Below, piece by piece: positions 51,475 to 60,664 of a stretch of DNA of 64,000 bases. A program made the position numbers and the translations under genes. The stretch is from Jatrophihabitans sp. Lineage in GTDB: Bacteria; Actinomycetota; Actinomycetes; Mycobacteriales; Jatrophihabitantaceae. Each line of letters starts with the position of its first letter. The first letter of the stretch is position 1. Location: contig DASVQQ010000039.1 in NCBI GenBank assembly GCA_036389035.1, positions 216,581 through 280,580 on the forward strand, given 5' to 3'. The notes under the pieces are model-generated. The model saw nothing but the letters and a program-made list of their open reading frames with translations, was not told where the DNA came from and made no database searches.

Positions 51475-54400
51475 CTACTTCGCCGTCGCGGGAAGCGCGA
51501 ACACCAAGCGGTCCAGGGTCAGTAGCGGCGGCTCGCCGTCGCGCGGTGACAGCAAGGTAAGGCCAAAGTGCCACTCGGCGCCGTCGACGGGCGGCTTGAC
51601 CTTCTCACACCAGTCTTTGAGCACGCGGGCAAGGTCACCGGCCAGCTCGGAGTGGGACAGCGCCGCCTCGGCGAAGGCCACCGACAGCTCGGTGCGCAGC
51701 CCGGGGTCGTCCGGACCTGGGGTGGTGAGCAGGTAGCTGTACCGGATCGCGACGGTGACTCGGCCGTTTGCGTTGGGTGATCGCGGGTCGAACGGCGGTT
51801 GCGAGCCGAACAGCGTGTCGAAGCAGGCCTGCAACGCCTGCTCCACGCTGGCGCCGCTCAACGCGATGTCCTGCGTCCAGACATTGGCCGGGCTCACCCT
51901 GTCGCTGGTGTGGCTCGGCAAGGCCAGCACGAAATCCGGACTGGTACGGGTGCCTGCCCGCAGCACCGCGTTGCGGGCGACCGTGACCTCGGCCCGACCT
52001 ATCGACTGGGTCGCCACGCTTAAGCCCGGCCACTCCAGCCGGAAGGTGAGCGGCTGCGACGCGGCGACCGGCCGAGCCGGGGTGTAGTCGCGCTGACCGT
52101 CCAGCGCAGGTCCCGCTGTCAATGCCTCCTGCTGATCGTCACTTTCCCACGTGATCACCGGCCAGTCGCTGGCGTGTCGACCTGCGGCCGCTCGATCTCT
52201 CGTCACGACAAGCCGTTCCAGTTGCCGTTCGCCCTCGGCGTTCCACCCGTAGCCGGCTCGCAGCCGGTACTCGTGGCGCTTGTCGCCGTCCGCGCTCGCC
52301 GGGCTCGGGCCAGTGGTGCTCACGCCAGCGGCAGGGGACCTTTCGGGGTGGCCGGCCCAAGCCTCGGCGACTGCGCCGACGAGGTTGCCCAGAGTCGCCG
52401 TGGCGTTCTCGCGGACCTGCCGCGCGGTCGCGACGTCGCGCCCCTTCGGTGGCTTGGTGTTCCAGCTCAGCAGCTCCGCCAGTTGATCGGCGACAGTGAC
52501 GTAACCAGCCAGTGCTTCGGCCAGCGTCGTGCCGGGTGCGCTGGCAGCGTGCGGAGCGGCGTCGGGCAGGGCAGGGTGCCAGACCGAGAGCCGCACCTCG
52601 TCGTGCGCGGCGTGCTCGTGGCTGTAGCGGACTGCCAGTGTCCAATAGGCTGCCTGGTTCAGGGTTGGCTGGCCGGGCCCTGTCCAGCTCGGCTGCGCGG
52701 AGACCTCGCTCAGTGCCGGCGGAGCAGGGCGCAGCCGTTGGGCGAGCGGCAGCTCGAGGTCGCCCAGGTCGGCGCTGACGTCCTTGGGCAGGTAGTCGCC
52801 GGCGAGCGGGCGCACGAACGACAGCGTGACCTGGCCCTGGTCGGCCGTGCCGCCATCGATCGTCAGCGAGTCGAAGACCTGGTCGCAGTGCACGGTGACG
52901 CTGGTGTCGCCGTGCCGCAAGGCGTCCTGCTGGGAGGTCTGCAGAGCGAAGGTCGACCAGCCGTCCTGCTGGCTCAGCTCAGTCGTGCTCGGCTGCGCCA
53001 CACCGTTTGCCCGCACAACGCCACCGAGCCGCGCGGCCGGCGTCCGGTCCTTTCCGAATCCGGTCACGGCGACCACCGAATGCTGGACGGTGACCGAGCC
53101 GTACCCACCGGCCAGGCTGTTCCGGCAGGCCGAGGCAAGCGCCGCCCGGGCCGGTGGCAACCAGGCGGCCTCGGCGGATCCGTCAGCTTCGGCTGCCGGG
53201 GCAGGCGTCGGGGCTGGAGCCGGCGTTGGCGCCGGGTCCGGCGCCAGCACCACGGCGGCGTCGGCGGCGATCGCATCGGCGAGATCGTGCCGCACTTCCA
53301 GCAGGGCTTCGGGCGCCTGATCCCTCAGCAGGGTGGCGAACGGCGCGTCCAGGTAACGGTCCAGATCGGTCAGAAAGCGGCGCGCCCAGCGTTCGGCGTC
53401 GACGTCGTGGAAGGTCTGCTGCGTCGGCTGTCCCAGAGCGCCGAGGTCAGTCAGCTCGCTGACCGGTGTCTGAAAGTGCAACGGGGCGGTGTAGAGCGGC
53501 CGTGGCGCGAGGTACCGCGCGTCGGCGTGACCGGCCGGTGGCTGCAGCCGCACGCTGGTGATCCCCTGGCCGCCGAAGACGACGGCCCACAGGGCGTCAG
53601 CCTTGCCGGCTTGCTCAGCGCCGGCTGGCTGAGCGGTGCCTTGCCGGGGAGTGGCCAGCCGGATGCTCGGGACGGCCACCAGGCAGGCATCGACGAATGC
53701 CCCGAAGGACACCGCGTCCTGGGCGGGGGCAGGCACCACCGAGTCGACGTGCTCGACCTGCTCGACCTGCTCCACCTGCTCGACCGGCGCGGGCGTCGGC
53801 TCGGGCTCCGGCACGGGTGCTGCCTCCCGGATTCCGGCCGGACCGGTGGCTGCCGGGCGTTCCAAGCGCAGCGTGATCGCGAGTTCGAAGGCAGGCGCGG
53901 CAAACGTCCCGACAAGCTGTTCCGAGGCGGTGAGTGTGACCGGTGGTGGTGGCAGCAGCACCCGGGCGCCCGGGCGGAACAGCGGCGTCGACGCGTTGGC
54001 CGCCAGCAGCTCGGCGACCGTGTGCCGGGCCCCCGCCGCGGCGAGCCGGCGGAGCACGGCACTGAGGGTGTCGTGCCGCGCCGTGGTGACTGTCGTGGCG
54101 CCCATGCTGAGCTGCACCCTCGGCTCCAGCACGCCGAGCACCGTGGCGTTGAGGGCGGCGAAGATCTCGGACGGGCAGCCGTGCTGGGCCTGCGCCTCCG
54201 AGGCGGTCAACGGGCCGTCACCGGCCAGCACGGCGAGTGGGCGGCTGAGTGCGGTGTCAGCGGGCAGCGCCACCACACCGGGCAGCACCCAGGACGCTTC
54301 GGCGGCCAGCAGCAGCCTGCGGTTGTCCTCCAGCAGCTGCTCTGGTGTGATGCCCAGCCGGCCGGCGACCTCGGCCAGACTGCTGGAATCAGAGGGAACG

Positions 54401-55053
54401 GTGTCGGACGGAACGGTGTCGGACGGCTCAGTGTCGGGCTCGCTGTCGGACGGCTCGGCGTCGGACGGAACGGTGTCGGGCTCAGTGGGGCTGGCCCGGT
54501 CTACCAGAGGTTGCCCGGCAGCGAGCAGGCTGTTCAACGGCCGGTCAGCGTTAGCCGCGGCCAGGATCTGCGCCGGCACGCCATAGCTGTCCATCAGCTC
54601 CTCAAGCGTGCCAACGCTTGTCAGGTCGGGCGGCGTGACGGCTGCGGTGGCCGAGGCCAGCAGCTCGGCAGCGGCCGCGTGACGCCGTAGCGAGGACGCG
54701 CCATCGGCGACCGGTATCGCCAGGCCCGGGTTGAGCGTGCTCAGCAGTGAGACGGTGAGCCCGGGCTGGTCCAGTTGCGAGCAGATCAGCCGGTACCGAG
54801 CGGCCCGCTCGGCGGGGGTCCCGGATGGGTCGAGGGGGTCGGATGGTTCGAACGGCCCGGATGGCCCGTGCGGCCCTTGCACGGCCGGAGCCGAGACGGT
54901 GACCGACAGGCTCGGTGACTGCTCGGTGCCGTCGATCCGATACGAGCTGACCGCCCCGGGCCAGGACCGCACTCCGATCAACGGCTCAGCCGCCGCCTGC
55001 GCGGATTCTTCGGACGTGCCCATGCCGGCGGCAGAATTCAACTGCGATTTCAC
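51475..55053 (-). CDS. Large protein with LysM-like repeats, unknown function
   Basis: 1192 residues from GTG 55053, six bases after TATGGT. No signal peptide or membrane helix. Residues ~145-370 hold three or four LysM-like modules (TLEELMDSYGVPAQILAAAN; LAEVAGRLGITPEQLLEDN; DTLSAVLRRLAAAGARHTV), interrupted by an acidic Ser/Asp/Pro/Glu repeat (~190-223). A Val-Glu-Gln repeat (~430) precedes the long C-terminal part (~450-1192), beta-rich with QTFHDVDAERWARRFLTDLD and paired domains around 700-1190. Not a family I recognise. Divergent from the TerD-PH gene, so possibly co-regulated. Confidence 0.7.
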   Translation of the reverse strand: MKSQLNSAAGMGTSEESAQAAAEPLIGVRSWPGAVSSYRIDGTEQSPSLSVTVSAPAVQGPHGPSGPFEPSDPLDPSGTPAERAARYRLICSQLDQPGLTVSLLSTLNPGLAIPVADGASSLRRHAAAAELLASATAAVTPPDLTSVGTLEELMDSYGVPAQILAAANADRPLNSLLAAGQPLVDRASPTEPDTVPSDAEPSDSEPDTEPSDTVPSDTVPSDSSSLAEVAGRLGITPEQLLEDNRRLLLAAEASWVLPGVVALPADTALSRPLAVLAGDGPLTASEAQAQHGCPSEIFAALNATVLGVLEPRVQLSMGATTVTTARHDTLSAVLRRLAAAGARHTVAELLAANASTPLFRPGARVLLPPPPVTLTASEQLVGTFAAPAFELAITLRLERPAATGPAGIREAAPVPEPEPTPAPVEQVEQVEQVEHVDSVVPAPAQDAVSFGAFVDACLVAVPSIRLATPRQGTAQPAGAEQAGKADALWAVVFGGQGITSVRLQPPAGHADARYLAPRPLYTAPLHFQTPVSELTDLGALGQPTQQTFHDVDAERWARRFLTDLDRYLDAPFATLLRDQAPEALLEVRHDLADAIAADAAVVLAPDPAPTPAPAPTPAPAAEADGSAEAAWLPPARAALASACRNSLAGGYGSVTVQHSVVAVTGFGKDRTPAARLGGVVRANGVAQPSTTELSQQDGWSTFALQTSQQDALRHGDTSVTVHCDQVFDSLTIDGGTADQGQVTLSFVRPLAGDYLPKDVSADLGDLELPLAQRLRPAPPALSEVSAQPSWTGPGQPTLNQAAYWTLAVRYSHEHAAHDEVRLSVWHPALPDAAPHAASAPGTTLAEALAGYVTVADQLAELLSWNTKPPKGRDVATARQVRENATATLGNLVGAVAEAWAGHPERSPAAGVSTTGPSPASADGDKRHEYRLRAGYGWNAEGERQLERLVVTRDRAAAGRHASDWPVITWESDDQQEALTAGPALDGQRDYTPARPVAASQPLTFRLEWPGLSVATQSIGRAEVTVARNAVLRAGTRTSPDFVLALPSHTSDRVSPANVWTQDIALSGASVEQALQACFDTLFGSQPPFDPRSPNANGRVTVAIRYSYLLTTPGPDDPGLRTELSVAFAEAALSHSELAGDLARVLKDWCEKVKPPVDGAEWHFGLTLLSPRDGEPPLLTLDRLVFALPATAK

Positions 55054-55059
55054 ATGCGA

Positions 55060-55065
55060 ACCATA
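55060..55065 (-). promoter_or_regulatory. Putative -10 box of the LysM-repeat gene
   Basis: TATGGT on the reverse strand, six bases before the GTG at 55053; leaderless spacing. The 174-base divergent spacer to the TerD gene also holds direct-repeat words CTCTGAGAG (55162-55183). Confidence 0.45.
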
Positions 55066-55227
55066 GCGGCGCGCACGGGGTGCCGGCAGTGATCGCTGAA
55101 CTTCGCGGCCGTCCTGTCACCGGCCGGCCAGATCCAGGCCAGGAGCTGTACGAGCCCTGTCCTCTGAGAGCCCCGTCTCTGAGAGGCCTGCCCTGCTCCT
55201 CAGAGCGTGTGTGACAGCATCTGCGGC

Positions 55228-56361
55228 GTGACCGAGATGCGGATGGGTAGCAATATCGCGGTGTCCGCCGCCGCGGTGCGGATGACGCTGCGCTGGTCGC
55301 AGGCGCCCGGGCCGGCTGATTTGGACCTGTCCGCGCTGCTGCTGCAGGCACATGGCAAGGTCGGCGTCGAGGAGGACTTCGTCTTCTACAACCAGCCTCG
55401 CCATCCCTCCGGCGCCGTGGCGCACCTGACCAAGTCCCAGACCGGCCAGGACTTCGACCGGATCGACGTCGACCTGGACCGGGTGCCTGCCGACGTCGCC
55501 CGGGTCATGATCACAGCATCGGTCAGCGGAGCGACCCTGGGTCAGATCTCGGGTCTGGAGCTGTCCATGGTCGACGCGCTGACCGAGCAGCAGCTGGCGC
55601 GCTTTCCCATGCAGGGAAACGCCGAAACCGCGTTTCTCTGCGGCGAGCTGTATCGCCGCGCCGGCGCGTGGAAGTTCCGTGCGATAGGTCAGGGATACAG
55701 CGCAGGCCTGGCCGGCATCGCGACCGATTTCGGCATCACTGTCGACGACGCTCCAGCGCCGCCGCCGCCACCGCCGTCGGTACCGCCACAGCCGTCAGCG
55801 CCGGCGCGGCCGTCCCCGCCGGGGGGCGGCGCGCCCGTGCCCGACCCGACGATGACGCCGTCCGCTCCGATGGCCGGAACGCCTGCGGGACCTCCCGCCA
55901 CCGAGGGCGCTGCCCAGCGGACCGGGGATATCGCGAGTCAGGTGCAGGAGGCGTTCGAGCCACCCCCACCGGATGAGAAATCCCAACGACGATCGGCCGA
56001 ACGCGATTTCGGGAAGGAAGCCGACGCGATCGGCAAGATCCTGTCGGCCAGCGGCGAGGTTCCGCTGGTCATCGCTTCCGACACTGCCTTCAACACCCGC
56101 GTCATAGTCGTCACCGACCAGCGAGCATTCCAGATCAAGGGCGGCAAGATCCGAAGGGAACTGGCGCACAGCCAGGTGCAGGTCACCAAGCTTCGCCCGC
56201 TCTTCGACGGCATCCTGGTGATCGTCGAATCCTTCATGGCCAATCAGGATTTTCGACCGGACGACCCTCGCCGCGAGGAGCACATCCTGCAGGTGAAGGT
56301 GGCCACGCCCGGTATCGCCAACCTCATTCGCGGCCATATCGACCGCCTCATCGGCGCCTGA
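55228..56361 (+). CDS. TerD-domain protein fused to a PH-like domain
   Basis: 377 residues from GTG 55228 (an upstream GTG 55207 and ATG 55237 are alternatives). TerD domain ~5-170: PADLDLSALLLQAHGKV, the acidic calcium-type stretch FDRIDVDLDRVPADVARVMI and FLCGELYRRAGAWKFRAIGQ. Then ~75 residues of Pro/Ala linker and a C-terminal PH-like domain (~275-377: RVIVVTDQRAFQIKGGKIRR, VTKLRPLFDGILVIVES). TerD proteins bind calcium in stress and tellurite loci; no other ter gene is here. The PH part suggests lipid or membrane contact. Confidence 0.85.
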   Translation: MTEMRMGSNIAVSAAAVRMTLRWSQAPGPADLDLSALLLQAHGKVGVEEDFVFYNQPRHPSGAVAHLTKSQTGQDFDRIDVDLDRVPADVARVMITASVSGATLGQISGLELSMVDALTEQQLARFPMQGNAETAFLCGELYRRAGAWKFRAIGQGYSAGLAGIATDFGITVDDAPAPPPPPPSVPPQPSAPARPSPPGGGAPVPDPTMTPSAPMAGTPAGPPATEGAAQRTGDIASQVQEAFEPPPPDEKSQRRSAERDFGKEADAIGKILSASGEVPLVIASDTAFNTRVIVVTDQRAFQIKGGKIRRELAHSQVQVTKLRPLFDGILVIVESFMANQDFRPDDPRREEHILQVKVATPGIANLIRGHIDRLIGA

Positions 56362-56385
56362 CGCGACCGCGACAGCGACCGCGAC

Positions 56386-56817
56386 TCAGGGCGCGTTGGT
56401 GTCGTACGTGGCCAGTCCCAGCTTCGACCAGGCGGCCAGCAACTCCCGATCACCGGCCGCCGCGACCAGGTCATCGTCTAGGACGCTCTCGGCGGCGGCG
56501 GAGTGCACAGCGTCATAGCCTCGAAGTCCGAGCTGCTGCTCGGCCAGCGCCGCGGCCCGGACGACTGCCGGCTGGTCCACCTCCACGACATCGACCTGCT
56601 CCCATAGCTGATCGAGCAAGGTGAGCGCGCCGCGGTGCGTTCGAGTGGTGAGCCGGTTCAGCCGCCTCGCCTGGGCAAGGGAAGCCGCGGCTTCGACGTA
56701 CATCAACCGGCTTGCTACGACCGTGTCGGCGTCGTCCCAGAAGCGACGGCAGGACGGGCTGCTCGGCTCGGCGATCAGCAGCGGGACAAAGGCTGAGGTG
56801 TCGAGATAGCCGATCAC
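56386..56817 (-). CDS. VapC-type toxin (PIN domain)
   Basis: 143 residues. GYLDTSAFVPLL (Asp), MYVEAAASLAQARR (Glu), GYDAVHSAAAESV (Asp) and AAGDRELL (Asp) give the PIN metal site. GTG start overlaps the antitoxin stop (GTGA). Convergent with the TerD-PH gene. Confidence 0.9.
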   Translation of the reverse strand: MIGYLDTSAFVPLLIAEPSSPSCRRFWDDADTVVASRLMYVEAAASLAQARRLNRLTTRTHRGALTLLDQLWEQVDVVEVDQPAVVRAAALAEQQLGLRGYDAVHSAAAESVLDDDLVAAAGDRELLAAWSKLGLATYDTNAP

Positions 56818-57068
56818 CGCCGCTGGTCACGGACGAGGTCAGAGACCGTTCCCCCTGCGAGCAAGGGATCGGGGGCGGGACGTTTACGGCGAGCGGCCTT
56901 GGCCACCCGGCCCTCGGCGATCAGGGTCTCCAGCCTGGTGGGCTGCCCGATCGGCACGATTCGCGCGATCGGCCGGCCATGGTCGGTCACCGTGACCGTG
57001 TGCCCGTCGTGGACCGAGGCCAGGTGACGGCTGAGGTTGTCTCGCAACTCTCTGATGCCTACGTCCAT
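56814..57068 (-). CDS. Phd/YefM-type antitoxin
   Basis: 84 residues from ATG 57068, GGGAG upstream. MDVGIRELRDNLSRHLASV and VTVTDHGRPIARIVPIGQP are the Phd/YefM DNA-binding fold; the basic/polar C-terminus (AKAARRKRPAPDPLLAGG) would bind the toxin. Partner of the following PIN toxin. Confidence 0.9.
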   Translation of the reverse strand: MDVGIRELRDNLSRHLASVHDGHTVTVTDHGRPIARIVPIGQPTRLETLIAEGRVAKAARRKRPAPDPLLAGGTVSDLVRDQRR

Positions 57069-57090
57069 CGAAACTCCCGCCGGCGAGACT

Positions 57091-57122
57091 GTGGCTACAA
57101 ATAGCTTATCAAGTATAGCCAC
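57091..57122 (-). promoter_or_regulatory. Promoter and probable self-operator of the second toxin-antitoxin pair
   Basis: On the reverse strand TATACT (57112-57117) is a near-consensus -10 box. GTGGCTA (57091-57097) and TAGCCAC (57116-57122) form an inverted repeat around the start region, where an antitoxin complex would block transcription. Unusually AT-rich for the window. Confidence 0.7.
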
Positions 57123-57140
57123 ACCGGCAGCCCCGCAGGC

Positions 57141-57172
57141 GGCCGAGCCGGTAGCCGGCCGAGCCGGTAGCC
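57141..57172. repeat. Two tandem 16-bp units
   Basis: GGCCGAGCCGGTAGCC twice in a row, partly inside the adjacent terminator hairpin. Confidence 0.8.
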
Positions 57173-57203
57173 GGCCGTGCTCAGTCAACCGAGCACGGCC
57201 GGC
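57170..57203 (-). terminator. Hairpin terminator of the secreted triple-repeat gene
   Basis: 13-bp perfect stem (CCGGCCGTGCTC core against GAGCACGGCCGG) with an eight-base loop, 46 bases past the stop at 57249 on the reverse strand. No T-tract. Confidence 0.8.
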
Positions 57204-57248
57204 CTTCACCGCATGATGGAACACGAACTGCGCAGGCCCGCTCGCGAC

Positions 57249-58334
57249 TCAGTTGCGGGAGTTGTGGCTGATCAGGAATCCGGTGTTGATCGGAGCGCCG
57301 GCGTTGGTGAAGCAGTTGACGTTACGCACGATGACCTCCGAGAGGCTGTGGACCCAGAACCAGCTCAGGCCGCAGAACTCCGAGCCTCCGCCGGCCGCGG
57401 TCACCTGAACGGTGTCCGGCGGCACGGCCAGCATTGGGAACCGCACCATGGACAGGCCGACACCGCCGCTGGCGATCGTGTTGACGCCCGGGCCGGCCTG
57501 GCTGTTGAAGTTGGTCGACGGCGGGCCGAGCGGCGGGCTGTTCCACAGGTAGCCGAAGTACTTCGGCGGTATGAGTGCCCCGTACAGGGATCGCTGGTAC
57601 TGGTAGGTCAGGGTGAACTGGGTGTTCAGCGGCGCGCCACCGGCGCCGAAGCAAAAGACTTTGACCTGTTGGCCGCTGCCTGAGGACGCCCAGGCGCCCA
57701 CCTTGCAGCGGGCCGGTATCTGAGGGCTGACAGCGGTGGCCTGCAGGCTGCCGTCGGTCGGGCCGGGCGTGGCCAGGCCGGGGAACTTGACGAGCCACTG
57801 CCCGACGCCGGTCGGGGTCACGCTGTTCGCGACCCCTGCCGAGTTGTACTGGCTGATCAGGGCGCCGCTGGGCTGGGAGTGGACGTAGCCGAACTGCCCC
57901 GGCCCGGCGGCCGGGCCTGAACTGCTGCTGAAGATCGCGCTGAACGAGGAGGGGTCGAGCGCGCCGCCGACCCGATAGCAACTGATCAGCACCTTCTCGT
58001 CCGCGCCGGACGGGCCGAAACTGTCCACCTGGCACCAGTGCGGCGCGTTGTTGATCGCTGTCACGTGAGCTACCCCGCCAGCCGCCGCCTGTCCGGGAAA
58101 GATCACCTGGTACCGGCCGACGCCGATGACGGTCACCGTGGTCGCCGCCGGCGAGGTGCCCGAGGCCACCGGCGTGCTGCCGTCCCAGAGCACGAAGCCG
58201 AACCTGTCCGGGACGGCCGCCTGGGCGCTGCCCCCCGGACCGGCCACGGCAAGGCCGGCCGCCAGTATGGCGAGGGCGGCACCCCCTGCCCACCAACGTC
58301 GCGCTGCCAGCGATCTGAGTCTTTCAGTGATCAT
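57249..58334 (-). CDS. Secreted protein of three repeated cysteine-paired domains
   Basis: 361 residues from ATG 58334, GGAGGG upstream. Signal peptide ends GGSAQAA. The mature protein is three ~105-residue copies of one beta domain. Each opens FGFVLWDG / FGYVHSQP / FGYLWNSP, has a VGxxxVxFP core (GVGRYQVIFPG; GVGQWLVKFPG; GVGLSMVRFPM), then two cysteines near HWCQV...ISCYR, ARCKV...VFCFG, EFCGL...VNCFT, ending in GxAPLNTxF-like. No known family recognised; probably extracellular binding. Confidence 0.78.
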   Translation of the reverse strand: MITERLRSLAARRWWAGGAALAILAAGLAVAGPGGSAQAAVPDRFGFVLWDGSTPVASGTSPAATTVTVIGVGRYQVIFPGQAAAGGVAHVTAINNAPHWCQVDSFGPSGADEKVLISCYRVGGALDPSSFSAIFSSSSGPAAGPGQFGYVHSQPSGALISQYNSAGVANSVTPTGVGQWLVKFPGLATPGPTDGSLQATAVSPQIPARCKVGAWASSGSGQQVKVFCFGAGGAPLNTQFTLTYQYQRSLYGALIPPKYFGYLWNSPPLGPPSTNFNSQAGPGVNTIASGGVGLSMVRFPMLAVPPDTVQVTAAGGGSEFCGLSWFWVHSLSEVIVRNVNCFTNAGAPINTGFLISHNSRN

Positions 58335-58564
58335 CCGACCCTCCGATACGGGCAATACGTACGATTGCCGTGATAGGCATCACACTCCCACGAATCGGCG
58401 CAGTGCTCCAGACACAGATAGGCATCGGTGAGGTCAGCATCCGATCTTGGAGGCGAGCCGGGGCGAGGGTGGGGCGAAGCTCGGCGGACGTGCCAAGGAA
58501 AGAGCGGTGGCTCGGGCAGTATTCGCCGAAGCAGCCGGCTGCCTACCCACAGTTGACTGCTGGC

Positions 58565-60664
58565 ATGTCAGGGCAGCGCCGCATCCGGGTCGGCATCGAC
58601 ACCGGCGGCACCTTCACCGACGTGGTCGCCTTCGATGAGCAGACCGGTGAGCTGGTCAGCACCAAGATCGCCTCGACCCCGGCCGATCCGGCGCAGGGCT
58701 TTCTGGCCGGAATCGACAAGGTGCTCGACATCCTCGCCATCCCGCGCGAGCAGGCCAGCCGGGCGCTCAGCGCGGTCTGCCACGGCACCACGGTGGCCAC
58801 CAACCAGCTGCTCGAAGGCAAGGTCGGGGTGCTCGGCTTCATCGCCTCCGAGGGCTATGAGTTCATCCTCGAGATCGCCCGGCAGTCGGTGCCCGACGGT
58901 TACGGCAACAGCTACTTCTGGGTGAAGCCGGAGCGGATCGTGCCGGCTGACCGGGTCCGCACCGTCGGTGGCCGGCTGGATTACACCGGCGCCGAGGTCC
59001 GGCCCTTCGACGAAGCCGGCGCGATCGAGATCGCCCAGTGGTTCAAAGGAAAGGGCATCGACACGATCGGGGTCTGCCTGCTGCACTCCTACGCCAACCC
59101 GGCGCACGAGCAGCGGATGCGCGACATCCTCGCGACCGTTCACCCCTCGGCCGTCGTCTCGATCTCGTCGGAGGTGCTGCGCGAGTACCGCGAGTACGAG
59201 CGGTCGATGACCACGCTGGTCGACGCCGCGGTCAAGCCCAAGGTGGCCGGCTACGTCGGCGCCATCACCCGCCGCCTCGACGCCCTCACCGAGGGGCATG
59301 AGGTGCCGTTCTACGTGATGAAGTCCAACGGCGGCGTGCTGTCGGCCGCCGAGGTGGTGCACCAGCCCATCACGACGGTGCTGTCCGGCCCGGCCGCCGG
59401 CGCGCTCGGCGCGGCGATGATCGCGGCCAACGCCGGCTTCGCCCAGGTGCTCACCTGCGACGGCGGCGGCACCTCGACCGACGTCTCGGTGGTCCTGGAC
59501 GGCGAGCCGACGCTGACCACCGAGGGCACCGTGGGCGCCTACCCGTCCAAGATCCCGATGATCGACGTGGTGACCGTCGGGGCCGGCGGCGGCTCGATCG
59601 CCTGGATCTCGCCGGAGGGCGCGCTGAAAGTCGGCCCGAAGTCGGCCGGCGCGGACCCGGGCCCGCTGTGTTACGGGACCGGCGGCGCCGAGGTCACCGT
59701 CACCGACGCGCACCTGGTGCTGGGCCGGATACCGCCGCACCTGCTGGGCGGTGAGATCCCGCTCGACAACGCCGCCGCCCGAACCGGCCTCACCAAGCTG
59801 GCGGCCGAACTCGGGCTGGAGCTCGCGGCCTGCGCCAGCGGCGTGCTGGAGATCTCGGCCTGGAACCAGGCCAACGCGTTGCGCCAGATCACCGTCCAGC
59901 GGGGCCTGGACGTCCGCGAGTTCACCCTGACCACCTTCGGCGGGTCGGGCTCGCTGCTGCTGTGCCGGCTGATCGACATCCTCAACCTGCGCGGCGTGCT
60001 GGTGCCGCCTGACCCGGGCAACGTCTCGGCCTTCGGGCTGCTCACCGTGGACGTCAAGAACGACTACGTGCAGACCGCGGTGGCCAAGCACGCCGAGCTG
60101 GACCCGGTCGAGGTCAGCGCCAGCTTCGCCGCGCTCACCGGCCAGGCCGCCGCCGCGCTCGATCGAGAGGGCTTTGCCCAGTCGCGGCACCGGTTCCTCC
60201 GCTCGGCCGACCTGCGCTACTTCGGCCAGGCCTTCGAGGTCCGGGTGCCGGTGGCCGAAGGCGAGCTGACCCGATCGGCTCTGGAAGCCGTCGCGCTGGC
60301 CTTTCACGACGCGCACCGCGGCCTGTACGGCTATGACTTTCGCGACCAGCCCAGCCAGCAGGTCGAGTGGGTCAACCTGCGGGTCTCGGGCATCGGGCCG
60401 ATCCGCCGTCCCGAGTTGCGCCGGCACGACGCGCCCGCCGGCGATGTCGAGCGGGCCCGCACCGGCACCCGCGACGTGTGCTTCGATGGCCGGCGCTACC
60501 TGCCGACGCCGCTGTACTGGCGGGCGGATCTCGGTCCCGGCGACCTGCTGACCGGCCCCGCGGTGATCGAGGAGTTCGGCTCGACCGTGCCGCTGCATCC
60601 GGGCTTCAGCGCCAGGGTGGACGACTACGCCAACCTGCTGATCAGCCGCGAGGCGACAGCATGA
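58565..60664 (+). CDS. hyuA: Hydantoinase/5-oxoprolinase-type subunit A
   Basis: 699 residues from ATG 58565, whose start matches the family (RRIRVGIDTGGTFTDVVAFD). ATP-binding ASKHA motifs: CHGTTVATNQLLEGK, LSGPAAGALGA, CDGGGTSTDVSVV and TVGAGGGSIAWIS. Acts with HyuB to open hydantoin, oxoproline or related rings using ATP; acetone-carboxylase relatives share the motifs. The 230-base spacer before it (58335-58564) shows no ribosome site or gene. Confidence 0.9.
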   Translation: MSGQRRIRVGIDTGGTFTDVVAFDEQTGELVSTKIASTPADPAQGFLAGIDKVLDILAIPREQASRALSAVCHGTTVATNQLLEGKVGVLGFIASEGYEFILEIARQSVPDGYGNSYFWVKPERIVPADRVRTVGGRLDYTGAEVRPFDEAGAIEIAQWFKGKGIDTIGVCLLHSYANPAHEQRMRDILATVHPSAVVSISSEVLREYREYERSMTTLVDAAVKPKVAGYVGAITRRLDALTEGHEVPFYVMKSNGGVLSAAEVVHQPITTVLSGPAAGALGAAMIAANAGFAQVLTCDGGGTSTDVSVVLDGEPTLTTEGTVGAYPSKIPMIDVVTVGAGGGSIAWISPEGALKVGPKSAGADPGPLCYGTGGAEVTVTDAHLVLGRIPPHLLGGEIPLDNAAARTGLTKLAAELGLELAACASGVLEISAWNQANALRQITVQRGLDVREFTLTTFGGSGSLLLCRLIDILNLRGVLVPPDPGNVSAFGLLTVDVKNDYVQTAVAKHAELDPVEVSASFAALTGQAAAALDREGFAQSRHRFLRSADLRYFGQAFEVRVPVAEGELTRSALEAVALAFHDAHRGLYGYDFRDQPSQQVEWVNLRVSGIGPIRRPELRRHDAPAGDVERARTGTRDVCFDGRRYLPTPLYWRADLGPGDLLTGPAVIEEFGSTVPLHPGFSARVDDYANLLISREATA

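Noticed and set aside
52174..54690. 838-codon forward frame inside the LysM-repeat gene
   Set aside because: Gly/Arg-rich without domains; the reverse frame has LysM-like modules, a promoter box and a plausible start.
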